From: CAKZKT01 sp034434235
Lineage (GTDB): Bacteria > Chloroflexota > Anaerolineae > CG2-30-64-16
Reading direction: 5' to 3'
Length of the DNA: 64,000 nt
NCBI GenBank assembly: GCA_034434235.1
Contig: DAOTZV010000088.1
Span: 35,599 to 99,598 of the forward strand
A program made the translations under genes and the position numbers. Positions 8,867 through 17,239 of the stretch are shown here, piece by piece. Positions within the stretch are counted from its first letter, which is position 1. Each line of letters begins with the position of its first letter. The notes beneath the pieces were generated by a model that searched no databases, had not been told where the DNA came from, and saw only the letters and a list, made by a program, of their open reading frames with translations.

Positions 8867-9970
8867 ATGAAGAAGCTCTCTGTTGTGTTGGCCGTATTCG
8901 TGATCGCGGGACTGCTGCTCGCCGCATGCGGCGGCGCGCCCGCGGCCGCCCCCACTCAGGCACCCGCCAAGGCGGCCGAGCCGACCAAGGCCCCGGAGCC
9001 CACCAAGGCGCCTGAGCCAACCAAGGCGCCGACCCCGACCGTCCCGCCGATGAAGTGCGACAAGCTGCCCAACGTGCCGACCGTCAAGGCCGGCGAACTC
9101 GGCTCGGCCGAGAAGCCGATCGTGATCACCTTCGTGCCGTCGGGCGATACCGGCAAGATCACCAAGGCCGGCAACGCCATCGCCGAATGCCTGAGCAAGA
9201 TGACCGGCCTCAACTTCAAGATCGAGGTCGGCACCAGCTTCGGCGCCTCGATCGAGGCCATGGGCGCCAACAAGGCCCAGGTCGGCTTCCTGAACACCTT
9301 CTCGGTGTTGCTGGCGCGGGCGAAGTACGACATCGTGCCGGCGCTGGCGGTGCTGCGCAAGTACAACACCAACGCCATCGACCCCGACAAGGCATTGGGT
9401 GGCCAGCTCCAGCCGTTCTACAAGGGCCAGTTCATCGCCAAGAAGGATTCCGGCATCAAGACCTTCGCCGATCTGAAGGGCAAGACCTTCTGCTTCGTTG
9501 ATCCCAACTCGACCTCGGGCTACATCATCCCGAACATCATCTTGAAGGCCAACGGCATCAACCCCGACAAGGACTTCAAGGCCGTCCAGAACGCCGGCTC
9601 GCACAACAACGTCGCCATCGCCGTGTACAAGGGCGATTGCGATGCGGGCGTCACCTACATTGACGTATTGACCGACGCGGCCGCCAACCTGAAGGAGAAG
9701 TACCCGGACATCGCCGAGAAGGTCGTGGCCTTCGCGGTGACCGACAAGATCCCGAGCGACGGCGTGCAGTTCGTCAAGACCCTCGACCCGCAGATCCAGG
9801 CGGCGGTGACCGAAGGGCTGCTGGCGATGGCCAAGGATCCGGGCGGCAACGCCACCCTGCGCGGCCTCTACACCATTGACGGCTTCCAGAAGATTGATGC
9901 GAGCTTCTACGATGAATTTGCTGCCGTCCTGAAGAAGGCCGGCGTTGATCCTGCGACGCTGGTCAAGTAA
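8867..9970 (+). CDS. phnD: Phosphonate-type ABC substrate-binding lipoprotein
   Basis: A 367-residue PhnD-family binding lipoprotein. The signal peptide ends in a lipobox (LLLAACGG). A proline/threonine/lysine linker of EPTKAP repeats follows to about residue 60. The binding domain shows TFVPSGDTGKITKAG, FGASIEAMGANKAQVGFLN and FCFVDPNSTSGYIIPNI, typical of PhnD/PtxB/phosphate-phosphite-phosphonate binders. The start at 8867 follows AGGAGG; a longer in-frame extension upstream overlaps the glycosyltransferase gene and lacks a signal. It is followed by repeats and then phnC-phnE. No C-P lyase or phosphonatase gene is in the window, so the ligand is open. Confidence 0.93.
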   Translation: MKKLSVVLAVFVIAGLLLAACGGAPAAAPTQAPAKAAEPTKAPEPTKAPEPTKAPTPTVPPMKCDKLPNVPTVKAGELGSAEKPIVITFVPSGDTGKITKAGNAIAECLSKMTGLNFKIEVGTSFGASIEAMGANKAQVGFLNTFSVLLARAKYDIVPALAVLRKYNTNAIDPDKALGGQLQPFYKGQFIAKKDSGIKTFADLKGKTFCFVDPNSTSGYIIPNIILKANGINPDKDFKAVQNAGSHNNVAIAVYKGDCDAGVTYIDVLTDAAANLKEKYPDIAEKVVAFAVTDKIPSDGVQFVKTLDPQIQAAVTEGLLAMAKDPGGNATLRGLYTIDGFQKIDASFYDEFAAVLKKAGVDPATLVK

Positions 9971-9978
9971 CCGATCGC

Positions 9979-10230
9979 GCGTCAAACGTACGATGCGCTG
10001 TGAAGCGTAGGGCGTCAAAGGTCAAAACGGCGGCAGTGGCCGATGACGTTTGACGCCCGACGCTTTACATTGGTAGGACGAAATTCATTTCGTCCGCAAC
10101 TTTTTCGCTGCGATGGCAAGACGAAATCAATTTCGTCTTACAGCCTTTTCGCCATGACCGTAGGACGAAATTCATTTCGTCCGCAACCTTTTCGCTGCGA
10201 TGGCAAGACGAAATCAATTTCGTCTTACAG
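9979..10230. repeat. Repeat-filled gap between phnD and phnC
   Basis: CGTCAAACG near 9979 is answered by CGTTTGACG near 10045. Two 71-bp near-identical direct repeats then follow, 10073-10143 and 10160-10230. Each contains two palindromes, GACGAAATTCATTTCGTC and AAGACGAAATCAATTTCGTC plus TT. The second copy ends 13 bp before the phnC start, just ahead of its ribosome-binding site. Such hairpins between a binding-protein gene and its permease genes often stabilise the upstream mRNA; that role is inferred here. Confidence 0.88.
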
Positions 10231-10243
10231 ACCAGGAGCCTCC

Positions 10244-11002
10244 ATGCTCAAAGTCCAGCACCTCGTCAAGATCTACCCCAACGGCACGCAGGCGCTGCGC
10301 GATGTCAGCTTCGAGGTGGCCGACGGCGAGTTCCTGGCCATCATCGGCCTGAGCGGCTCGGGCAAATCCACCCTGCTCCGCTGCATCAACCGGCTGATCG
10401 AGCCGACCGCAGGCCGCATCCTGTGGGACGACATTGACATCACGGCCGCCTCGGGCGCGGAGATGCGCAAGATCCGCCGGCAGATCGGCATGATCTTCCA
10501 ACAGTTCAACCTGGTCAAGCGCTCGTCGGTGATGACCAACGTGCTCTCGGGCCGGCTGGGCTATGTGGGCACGGTGCCGAGCCTCCTGGGACACTTCTCG
10601 CGCGAAGATCGGGCGCGCGCCCTGGCCAACCTGGCCCAGGTGGGGCTGGAGGACAAGGCCTACGTCCGCGCCGACGCCCTTTCCGGCGGACAGCAACAAC
10701 GCGTGGGCATCGCCCGCGCGCTCATGCAAAATCCGCGCCTCATCCTGGCCGACGAGCCGGTCGCGTCCCTCGATCCGGTGTTGGCGCATTCGATCCTGAA
10801 GTACCTGGAGCAACTCAACAAGGAGCGCGGGATCACCGTGCTCTGTAGCCTCCACTTCCTGGACCTCGTCCATCGCTACGCCACGCGGGCCATCGCGCTG
10901 AAAGATGGCCAGGTCGTCTTCGCCGGCCTGCCGCACGAGATAGACGACGCCCAGTTCAAGGCGATCTACGGCCAGGAGGCCGAGCGCGTCTCCATCACCT
11001 GA
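10244..11002 (+). CDS. phnC: Phosphonate-type ABC transporter ATPase
   Basis: A 252-residue ABC ATPase. Walker A is GLSGSGKSTLLR, the Q-loop IGMIFQQFNLVKRSSV, the signature SGGQQQR, Walker B LILADEPVASLDP and the switch His in CSLHFLDL. The LVKRSSVMTNVLSGRLGYV segment is characteristic of PhnC. The ATG at 10244 follows AGGAG. The frame stays open far upstream through the repeats, but that part is repeat translation. PhnE starts 15 bp after its stop. Confidence 0.95.
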   Translation: MLKVQHLVKIYPNGTQALRDVSFEVADGEFLAIIGLSGSGKSTLLRCINRLIEPTAGRILWDDIDITAASGAEMRKIRRQIGMIFQQFNLVKRSSVMTNVLSGRLGYVGTVPSLLGHFSREDRARALANLAQVGLEDKAYVRADALSGGQQQRVGIARALMQNPRLILADEPVASLDPVLAHSILKYLEQLNKERGITVLCSLHFLDLVHRYATRAIALKDGQVVFAGLPHEIDDAQFKAIYGQEAERVSIT

Positions 11003-11017
11003 TCGGACAGGACCGCC

Positions 11018-13066
11018 ATGCCCCCGACAACGCTTGTCCCCTTCTTCCGCTCGCCGACCGCGCGGACGGCCGCGCTCTCGGCGCTGATCCCGGGGAGCGG
11101 CCAGCTCTATCAGCGCCGCTACTGGCGGGCCGCGCTGGCGTTCCTGACGACCGCGCTGCTGCTCTTCCTGGTCAACTGGGGCCTGGTCAACTTCAAGATC
11201 GGCCAGGTGACCGTCGGCGGGATCACCACGAGCTGGCTGTGGCTGGCCGTGGCGGGCTTCTGGGCGTGGAACGTGTGGGACGCCTGGACCGTGGCGGCCG
11301 GCCGGCGGAGCAGCGTGGGGGTGGGCGTCCTCTGCGCGGCGGTCGTCCTCTACGTCCTGGCGTGGAACGTCACCGACGTCAGGATCGAGCGCCTGATCAC
11401 CCGCTTTGCCGATTTCCGCAAGGTGGCGGTGGACATCGTCAACCCCGATCTCTTCTCCATCGCCGTGGACGGGGAGAAGCAAACCTGTTCGTGGGGATGC
11501 CTCCTGAACGCCGTCCGCACCGGCAACCTGGCCGCCATCGCGCCGAGCGAGAACTTCGGCGACATCCTCGGCCGCTTCAAGCCGGTCGAAGCCGGCGGTT
11601 TGTGGGTGCGGCTGGGCCTGGCCCAATCCGGACAGACCATCACCACCTTCATCCCCGGCAAGCTGTTCGAGACGATTGCCCTGGGCCTGTTGGCGACCAT
11701 CTTTTCGATCATCGTGGCGGTGCCGCTCAGCTTCTTCGCGGCCCACAACATCATGTCGCGGGTGTGGGGCGGCGCGGCCATCTACTACGTCATGCGCACC
11801 TTCCTCAACGTCGTGCGCGCGGTGGACACCGTCATCTGGGCCCTGCTGATTATCGTGTGGGTGGGGCTGGGCAACATGGCCGGCATCATCGCCCTGACGA
11901 TCCATTCGGTGGCCGCCCTGGGCAAGCTGTATTCCGAGGAGATCGAGCACATTGACCCCGGCCCGGTGGAGGCGGTCACCGCCACCGGCGCGAACCTGTT
12001 CCAGGTCATCCGCTACGCGGTCATCCCGCAGATCGTCCCGCCCTTCCTGGCCTACTCCCTCCTGCGCTGGGACATCAACATGCGCGCTGCGACGGTCGTC
12101 GGCTTCGTGGCCGGCGGCGGCATCGGCTTCTTCGTGGTCGAGACGATCCGGCTGGGCGCGTATCCGCAGTACGCGGCCGCGCTGTGGGGCATCGCGGTCG
12201 TCATCATCGCGGTAGACGCCATCAGTGCGCGCTGGCGAGAGCGCATCCTGAGCGATCAATCGCCGGCCGAGGTGCAGGCCCCGCGGCCGTGGTACACCTC
12301 GTTGCGCACGTGGAGCTACATCTTTCTCGGCGCGGCGCTCTTCGCCGGCTCGTGGCTGCTGCTCAAGCTCGATGCCCGCGTGCTCCTGGAGCCGGCGCCC
12401 ACCTTCGGCCGCCTGGTGCGCGATTTCGTGACCATTGATCTGTCGCCCGCGGTGTTGGACATCGTGGTCAAGGAGATCCTGGTCACCATCTTCCAGGCGC
12501 TCCTGGCGACGACCTTCGGCGGGCTGGCGGCGATCCCGTTCAGCTTCCTGGCCGCCAAGAATTTGACCGGCCGGAGCCGGCTGTTGCGCTGGATCTACTA
12601 TGCCACGCGCGGGTTGTTCAACGTGTTGCGCTCCATCGAGGCGCTCCTGTACGTGGCGATCTTCGTGTTCTGGGTGGGCATCGGGCCGTTTGCCGGCGTG
12701 CTCGGCCTGGCGGTGACTGCGTTCGCGCTGTTGGGCAAGCTCTTCTCGGAGGCGATCGAGAACATAGACGCCGGGCCGCTCGAAGCCGTCACGGCCACGG
12801 GCGCCAACCGCCTGCAGGCGATCCGCTACGCCATCCTGCCGCAGATCGTGCCGCCGTTCGTGTCGTATGCGATCTACCAGTGGGACATCAACATCCGCAT
12901 GGCGACGATCATCGGCTTTGCCGGCGGCGGCGGCATCGGCCTGCGGTTGAACAACTACTTCGGCATGTTGCAGTATCACAAGGCCGGCACGGTGGTGTTG
13001 TTCATCGTGGCCGTCGTGGCGCTGATGGACTTCGCCAGCGCGAAGCTGCGCGAGAAGCTGGTGTGA
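11018..13066 (+). CDS. phnE: Fused double PhnE permease with extra N-terminal domain
   Basis: A 682-residue permease in which two PhnE units are fused. Each half carries the EAA-type coupling loop: EAVTATGANLFQVIRYAVIP in the first, EAVTATGANRLQAIRYAILP in the second. Each also has a WDIN(M/I)R motif and a glycine-rich segment. PhnE is normally about 270 aa and works as a homodimer or as separate PhnE1/PhnE2, so this is a one-chain transmembrane dimer. Residues 1-110 add two or three helices starting with ALSALIPGSGQLYQRRYWRAA, a TM2/DUF-type segment not part of PhnE. It completes the phnD-phnC-phnE operon. Confidence 0.92.
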   Translation: MPPTTLVPFFRSPTARTAALSALIPGSGQLYQRRYWRAALAFLTTALLLFLVNWGLVNFKIGQVTVGGITTSWLWLAVAGFWAWNVWDAWTVAAGRRSSVGVGVLCAAVVLYVLAWNVTDVRIERLITRFADFRKVAVDIVNPDLFSIAVDGEKQTCSWGCLLNAVRTGNLAAIAPSENFGDILGRFKPVEAGGLWVRLGLAQSGQTITTFIPGKLFETIALGLLATIFSIIVAVPLSFFAAHNIMSRVWGGAAIYYVMRTFLNVVRAVDTVIWALLIIVWVGLGNMAGIIALTIHSVAALGKLYSEEIEHIDPGPVEAVTATGANLFQVIRYAVIPQIVPPFLAYSLLRWDINMRAATVVGFVAGGGIGFFVVETIRLGAYPQYAAALWGIAVVIIAVDAISARWRERILSDQSPAEVQAPRPWYTSLRTWSYIFLGAALFAGSWLLLKLDARVLLEPAPTFGRLVRDFVTIDLSPAVLDIVVKEILVTIFQALLATTFGGLAAIPFSFLAAKNLTGRSRLLRWIYYATRGLFNVLRSIEALLYVAIFVFWVGIGPFAGVLGLAVTAFALLGKLFSEAIENIDAGPLEAVTATGANRLQAIRYAILPQIVPPFVSYAIYQWDINIRMATIIGFAGGGGIGLRLNNYFGMLQYHKAGTVVLFIVAVVALMDFASAKLREKLV

Positions 13067-13126
13067 CAACGAATAAGGGGATTGTGACAACGAATGGGAA
13101 CGAATCCGCGGATATGAAGAGGGTCT

Positions 13127-13212
13127 CTTCTCCAAAGGAAGGCGGTGGAAGTCGCAGACCCCTTTTGAACGAGCTTACAGCCGGTCTGCGACCGGCATCC
13201 CGCGGGTAATTG
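13127..13212 (-). repeat. GTCGCAGAC repeat, left copy flanking the membrane GT gene
   Basis: This contains GTCGCAGACCCC and CCGGTCTGCGACCGG arms, plus a tract related to TCAATAACCCG when read on the minus strand. The same arrangement occurs in inverted orientation at 14748-14819, on the other side of the 13223-14743 gene. GTCTGCGAC/GTCGCAGAC pairs also make up the 162-bp element described below. Confidence 0.7.
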
Positions 13213-13222
13213 AGAGGATACA

Positions 13223-14743
13223 ATGGGAACGAATGAGCGGGTGCTGGGGGAGGGGAGGGAGGTTTTGCGCAGACAGCTCCATATTACGTTTTTCGGCGTA
13301 GTTGCCGCGTTGGCGGCCGCGGTGTTGTTCAGCCAGTTCGGCCTGGCGCTGTACGAACACGGCCGTAACGCCGTTACGGCCCTGGCGTTCCCGTTTCCGC
13401 TGGAGTACGGCGAGGGCGCGGTGCTCGATCAGGTGTTGCGCCTGGCCGGCGGCGAGGACATCTACCGCGCCGGCCTCGCTGCGCCGCCCTACACGATCAC
13501 CGGCGATCCGCCGCTGTTTCGCCTGGTACAGGTGCCCTTTGCGGTCCTCTACGGCCCGGCCTTCTGGTACGGCCGGGCGATCTCGCTGCTCGCGGCGCTG
13601 CTCGCAGCGCTGTTCCTCGGCCTGACGATCCATGCCCTCACGGGCGATGGGATCGCATCGGCCGCGGCGGGCCTCATGCTCCTGGCCTTTCCGCATATCG
13701 CGCACTGGTCGGCCCTCGACCGGGCCGATGCGCTGGCGCTGGCGCTGAGCTGGGCGGGCCTGTGGGCGATCGTCCGCTGGCCCGAACGGCGCCCGGCCGC
13801 GGCGGTGGCGGCCGCGCTCTTCGCCGCCGCGCTCTATACCCGCCTGGCCTACGGATTGGCGGCGCCCATCGCCGCGCTGGCCTGGTTGTTGCAGAGCCGT
13901 CGCGTGCGGCCGGCGGCGGTACTGGCGGCCTGGTACGGCATCATCGGCCTGGTGGCGCTCCTGGTGCTCAATCGGATGACCGGGGGCGGCTTTCTGACGA
14001 GCCTTTCCATCGGCCAGGGGCTCGAATTTTCGCACGTCAGCTTCATGGCCCAGGTCACCGGCTTCTTCCTGAACGCGTGGCCGCTCGTCCTGGCGGCGAT
14101 CGGCTTCATCGTGGTGGAACGCTGGTGGTATCCCACGCGCTCGTGGCCGTTCGTCATGCCCTACGTGCTGGCTACGGCGGCCGCCTTGCTCTTCGTGGAT
14201 CGCTCGGCCGCGGGCGCCAATGCCCTCTTCCAGGTCGAGGCGGCGTTGAGCCTGGTGGTCGGCGCGGTGATCGCCTGGCCGCACCGCAGCTCCTGGTGGC
14301 GCATCATCGCGGTGCTCGCGCTCGCCTTCCAGGTCAACAGCCTGGTGCACTGGTCGCGCGAGGATTTCGCGCCGGCCGTGACGGAGAGGGTGCATCAGCA
14401 GGCCGAGATCGGCCGGCTCGCGCAGATCGTGCGCGAGGCGCCGGGGCCGGTGCTGGCCGATGAGTACATGGGCCTGATCCCCCTGGCCGGGCGCCGCCTC
14501 TATCTGCAGCCGGCCGAGTTCGCGCAGTTGCAGCGCCTGCGCCAATGGGATCCGCGGGAGCTGGCCGCGGCCGTGCAACGCCGGGAGTTCGCGGCCATCC
14601 TGCTCTACGAGCCGCCGTTCGGCCAGGCGATGATCGTCAATCGCTGGCCGGCGCAGGTGCGCAATGCGATCTGGGCGAACTATCGGCCTTTGCGCCTGGC
14701 CGATCAGGCGACTCTGGCATATGTATGGGTGTATCTGCCTTGA
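13223..14743 (+). CDS. Polytopic GT-C-like membrane protein
   Basis: A 506-residue protein with roughly ten hydrophobic segments and a soluble C-terminal part (about 395-506). The N-terminal loop has FPFPLEYGEGAVLDQVLRLAGGEDIYR and YTITGDPPLFRLVQVP. This is the pattern of GT39/GT83-like lipid-linked sugar transferases, where acidic residues in the first extracytoplasmic loop are catalytic. The next loop has the helix motif HWSALDRADALALALSWAG. It probably transfers a sugar from a polyprenyl-phosphate carrier outside the cytoplasmic membrane. The family is assigned by topology and loop motifs only. It has no close operon partner and is bracketed by inverted repeats. Confidence 0.7.
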   Translation: MGTNERVLGEGREVLRRQLHITFFGVVAALAAAVLFSQFGLALYEHGRNAVTALAFPFPLEYGEGAVLDQVLRLAGGEDIYRAGLAAPPYTITGDPPLFRLVQVPFAVLYGPAFWYGRAISLLAALLAALFLGLTIHALTGDGIASAAAGLMLLAFPHIAHWSALDRADALALALSWAGLWAIVRWPERRPAAAVAAALFAAALYTRLAYGLAAPIAALAWLLQSRRVRPAAVLAAWYGIIGLVALLVLNRMTGGGFLTSLSIGQGLEFSHVSFMAQVTGFFLNAWPLVLAAIGFIVVERWWYPTRSWPFVMPYVLATAAALLFVDRSAAGANALFQVEAALSLVVGAVIAWPHRSSWWRIIAVLALAFQVNSLVHWSREDFAPAVTERVHQQAEIGRLAQIVREAPGPVLADEYMGLIPLAGRRLYLQPAEFAQLQRLRQWDPRELAAAVQRREFAAILLYEPPFGQAMIVNRWPAQVRNAIWANYRPLRLADQATLAYVWVYLP

Positions 14744-14747
14744 GAAG

Positions 14748-14819
14748 TCTCTTCTCAATAACCCGGGGCGACGGCGGTCGCAGACCACCTGTGAGCCTGC
14801 TCAAAGGGGGGCTGCGACC
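14748..14819 (+). repeat. GTCGCAGAC repeat, right copy flanking the membrane GT gene
   Basis: This is an inverted partner of 13127-13212: TCTTCTCAATAACCCG, then CGGTCGCAGACC and, after a spacer, GGGCTGCGACC. It abuts the 162-bp element that follows directly. Confidence 0.7.
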
Positions 14820-15006
14820 ATAGGCATCAAGCTAACAGGAAGATGGCGTCTTGCGCCACCTTTGCTCTCGCTCGCAGGGGGTCTGCGACCCCTGTCTGGC
14901 CGCCCGAGACGACGTATTCAGGCCGACGACGCCGGTCGCAGACCGGCTGGAAGCGGTTCCAAAGCTTAGCTGGATGCCTATGGGGCTGCGACCCCATAGG
15001 CATCCA
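14820..15006 (-). mobile_element. 162-bp MITE-like element (copy A) with trailing palindrome
   Basis: ATAGGCATCAAGCTAA (14820-14835) is matched by its inverted copy TTAGCTGGATGCCTAT (14966-14981), giving a 162-bp unit. Inside are GTCTGCGAC and GTCGCAGAC arms and a GATGGCGTCTTGCGCCA hairpin. The same 162-bp unit occurs in reverse orientation at 27568-27729. A long palindrome (14971-15006) repeats the terminal GGATGCCTAT/ATAGGCATCC beyond the right end. No open frame lies inside. A non-autonomous transposable element and a structured RNA gene are both possible. Confidence 0.75.
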
Positions 15007-15049
15007 GCGTTGTGGAGCAACGCGGAATCGTTTTCGCGGATTCCAGGAT

Positions 15050-15089
15050 TTGACAGAGTATCCCGATCGGTGCTAAACTTTATTTAGCA
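15050..15089 (+). promoter_or_regulatory. Promoter with overlapping palindromic operator, peptide ABC operon
   Basis: TTGACA (15050-15055), an 18-bp spacer and TGCTAAACT (extended -10, hexamer 15074-15079) form a sound sigma-70-type promoter. A palindrome with arms TGCTAAA and TTTAGCA (15071-15089) covers the -10 and the start site, the usual position for a repressor operator. It reads into the oligopeptide transporter operon. Confidence 0.7.
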
Positions 15090-15304
15090 AGGTGCAACTG
15101 CGCAAAGTGCTCGCGAGAGCCCGAGCGCAGAGCTGCGGATCCCCATGTGCACCTGCGTTGGCTTCATGGCATCTCACGCCATGCAGGATCTATCCACAGC
15201 AAAGGAGGTGATGGCGCGGATCGGATCAGCGACTCGGTTTTTTTTCGGCAGCCCGTGTTTTACATCCAATTCCTTTGTTCACCCTCACAGAGGAGGTACA
15301 GGAG
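15090..15304 (+). promoter_or_regulatory. Long structured leader of the peptide ABC operon
   Basis: Several pairing segments are visible. GGTGCA (15091) pairs with TGCACC (15148), enclosing GCTCG (15109) with CGAGC (15122). CATGGC-N7-GCCATG (15165-15183) follows. AAAGGAGGTGAT (15201-15212) matches the anti-Shine-Dalgarno end of 16S rRNA over 11-12 nt but has no properly spaced gene behind it. An 8-T run lies at 15238-15245. This may be an attenuator or other cis-regulatory leader; I match it to no known riboswitch. Confidence 0.45.
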
Positions 15305-17173
15305 ATGAAGTCTCGCATCTTGCAGTTCTGCAGCATTTTGATCGTCCTGGGCATGGTGCTGGCCGCCTGCGCGCCGGCGCCCACCCCTGCTCCGCAGGCC
15401 CCGGCCCCGAAGGCGGCCGAGCCGACCAAAGCCCCCGAGCCGACCAAAGCCCCCGAGCCGACCAAGGCCCCGGCCGCGGCCGAGCCGACCAAAGCCCCGG
15501 CGGCTCCGGCCAAGGAGGATTACAGCAAGGCCGACCGCAAGGACACCGTCATCTTCGACATTGACGGCGGCCGCGTGGTCACCCCCGACCTGTGGAACCC
15601 GTTCGTGCCTGGGTCACGCCGCGATCACGGCTACCATCAGGCGATGCTCGAGCCGCTTTTCATCCTGAACTACGAAACCGGCAAGATCGAGCCGTGGTTG
15701 GGCGAAAGCTTCACCGCCAACGATAAGCTCGACGAGTGGACGCTCAAGATCCGCAAGGGCGTCACCTGGAACGATGGCAAGCCCTTCACGGCCGACGACG
15801 TCGTCTTCACGATGAACATGCTCATGAAGAGCGATACCTTCGAGCGCGGCCTGGTGGGCTGGCTGAAAGAAGTCAAGAAGATCGACGACCTGACCGTCCT
15901 CTTCGTGCTTAAGAACCCCAATCCGCGCTTCCAGCTTGACTACTTCTCCGTCAAGATCTGGGGCAGCGTGAACATCATGCCCAAGCACATCTGGGAAGGC
16001 CAGGACCCGATGACCTTCAAGTTCTACGACAAGGAAAAGGGCTGGCCCGTCACTACCGGTCCGTACAAGCTGTATAGCATCAGCGAGACCGAGTTCGTCT
16101 ATGTGCGCGATGACAACTGGTGGGGCGCCAAGACCGGCTGGAAGCCGCTGCCCAAGCCCAAGAAGCTGGTCTGGACCTGGGCCGGGCCGGAAGAGACCCG
16201 CGCCGCGCTGATGGCCGACAAGAAACTGGACAGCCTGATGGACATCACCCTGGGCGCGTTCCAGGCCCTGAAGGCCAAGAACCCCAAGGTCATCGCCTGG
16301 TACGACAAGCTGCCGTACGCCTGGCTCGACCCGTGCTCCCGCACGTTCGAGTTCAACACCACGTTGCCGCCGTGGGATGATCCCGAAATGCGCTGGGCCA
16401 TCAACATGCTGATCGACCGCGAGCGCATCGTCAAGATCGCCTACGAAGGCACGACCATCGCCTCCAAGTCGCCGTTCCCGGCCTATCCGCCGCTCAACCG
16501 CTTCGTGGACATGATGAAGGGCGATCCCAACTTCGACCGGCTCTGGAAGGTGGATGTCGAGGGCGCCAAGAAGATCATCGAATCGAAGGGTTGGGTGAAG
16601 AAGGGCGACTACTACGAGAAGGACGGCAAGCAGCTCGCGATGGCCATCGAGACGCATGAGGCGTTCATCGAGAAGCAGCGCATTGCCGACCAGCTCGTGG
16701 AGATGTTCCAGGCCGCGGGCATCAACGCCACGCATCGCAAGATCGCCGGCGCCACCTGGGGCGACAACCTGGCCTTCGGCAAGTTCGAGACCCGCATGGG
16801 CTGGCAGAACTGCGGCTCGATCAACGAGCCGTGGGCCACGCTCGACACGCTGAGCAACCGCTGGCTGAAGCCGGTGGGCGAGCGCGCGAGCGCTAACGGC
16901 TGGCGCTGGAACAACAAGGAGTACTCGGACCTGGTGGCGCAGATCGGCGTCCTGCCGCTCGGCGATCCCAAGATCGACGAGCTGACCAAGAAGGCGCTCT
17001 CGATCTACTACAAAGAGCTGCCGACGATCCCGGTCACTCAAGCCAAGAAGCTGATCCCGTTCGACACGACTTATTGGACCAACTGGCCTTCGGCCCAGAA
17101 CAACTACCTGCATGCGACCACCTGGTGGCAGAGCACGCACATCATCATCCACAATCTGAAGCCGGCCCAATAA
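15305..17173 (+). CDS. Oligopeptide/dipeptide ABC substrate-binding lipoprotein
   Basis: A 622-residue SBP_bac_5 family lipoprotein. The start at 15305 follows AGGAGG and gives a signal peptide ending in LAACAP. Four EPTKAP-type linker repeats follow to about residue 75. The binding domain has WTLKIRKGVTWNDGKPFTADDVVFT, the hallmark of DppA/OppA proteins. It captures peptides or a similar solute outside the membrane for the permease and ATPase genes downstream. At 622 aa it is larger than typical DppA (about 535), partly because of the linker. A GC-rich hairpin separates it from the permease genes. Confidence 0.93.
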   Translation: MKSRILQFCSILIVLGMVLAACAPAPTPAPQAPAPKAAEPTKAPEPTKAPEPTKAPAAAEPTKAPAAPAKEDYSKADRKDTVIFDIDGGRVVTPDLWNPFVPGSRRDHGYHQAMLEPLFILNYETGKIEPWLGESFTANDKLDEWTLKIRKGVTWNDGKPFTADDVVFTMNMLMKSDTFERGLVGWLKEVKKIDDLTVLFVLKNPNPRFQLDYFSVKIWGSVNIMPKHIWEGQDPMTFKFYDKEKGWPVTTGPYKLYSISETEFVYVRDDNWWGAKTGWKPLPKPKKLVWTWAGPEETRAALMADKKLDSLMDITLGAFQALKAKNPKVIAWYDKLPYAWLDPCSRTFEFNTTLPPWDDPEMRWAINMLIDRERIVKIAYEGTTIASKSPFPAYPPLNRFVDMMKGDPNFDRLWKVDVEGAKKIIESKGWVKKGDYYEKDGKQLAMAIETHEAFIEKQRIADQLVEMFQAAGINATHRKIAGATWGDNLAFGKFETRMGWQNCGSINEPWATLDTLSNRWLKPVGERASANGWRWNNKEYSDLVAQIGVLPLGDPKIDELTKKALSIYYKELPTIPVTQAKKLIPFDTTYWTNWPSAQNNYLHATTWWQSTHIIIHNLKPAQ

Positions 17174-17192
17174 GTTCGACGTAGCACGCTGA

Positions 17193-17223
17193 GAGGCCTT
17201 CGCGGCGGCGCCGCGAAGGCCTC
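17193..17223 (+). other. Perfect 14-bp hairpin between binding-protein and permease genes
   Basis: GAGGCCTTCGCGGC (17193-17206) pairs with 17210-17223 across a 3-nt loop. There is no T-tract. Its position after the binding-protein gene and 16 bp before the first permease fits a processing or stabilising hairpin that lets the binding protein be made in excess. Confidence 0.7.
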
Positions 17224-17239
17224 GACAAGAGGTGAGTTC

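Noticed and set aside
10214..13135. A 973-codon minus-strand open frame opposite phnC-phnE
   Set aside because: Same reason: low-complexity charged translation, no ribosome site, and opposite two well-supported genes.
15090..15304. SRP RNA, 6S RNA or a known riboswitch in the peptide-transporter leader
   Set aside because: None of the diagnostic conserved motifs (for example the GGAAG-type SRP loop) is present; only generic stems are seen.
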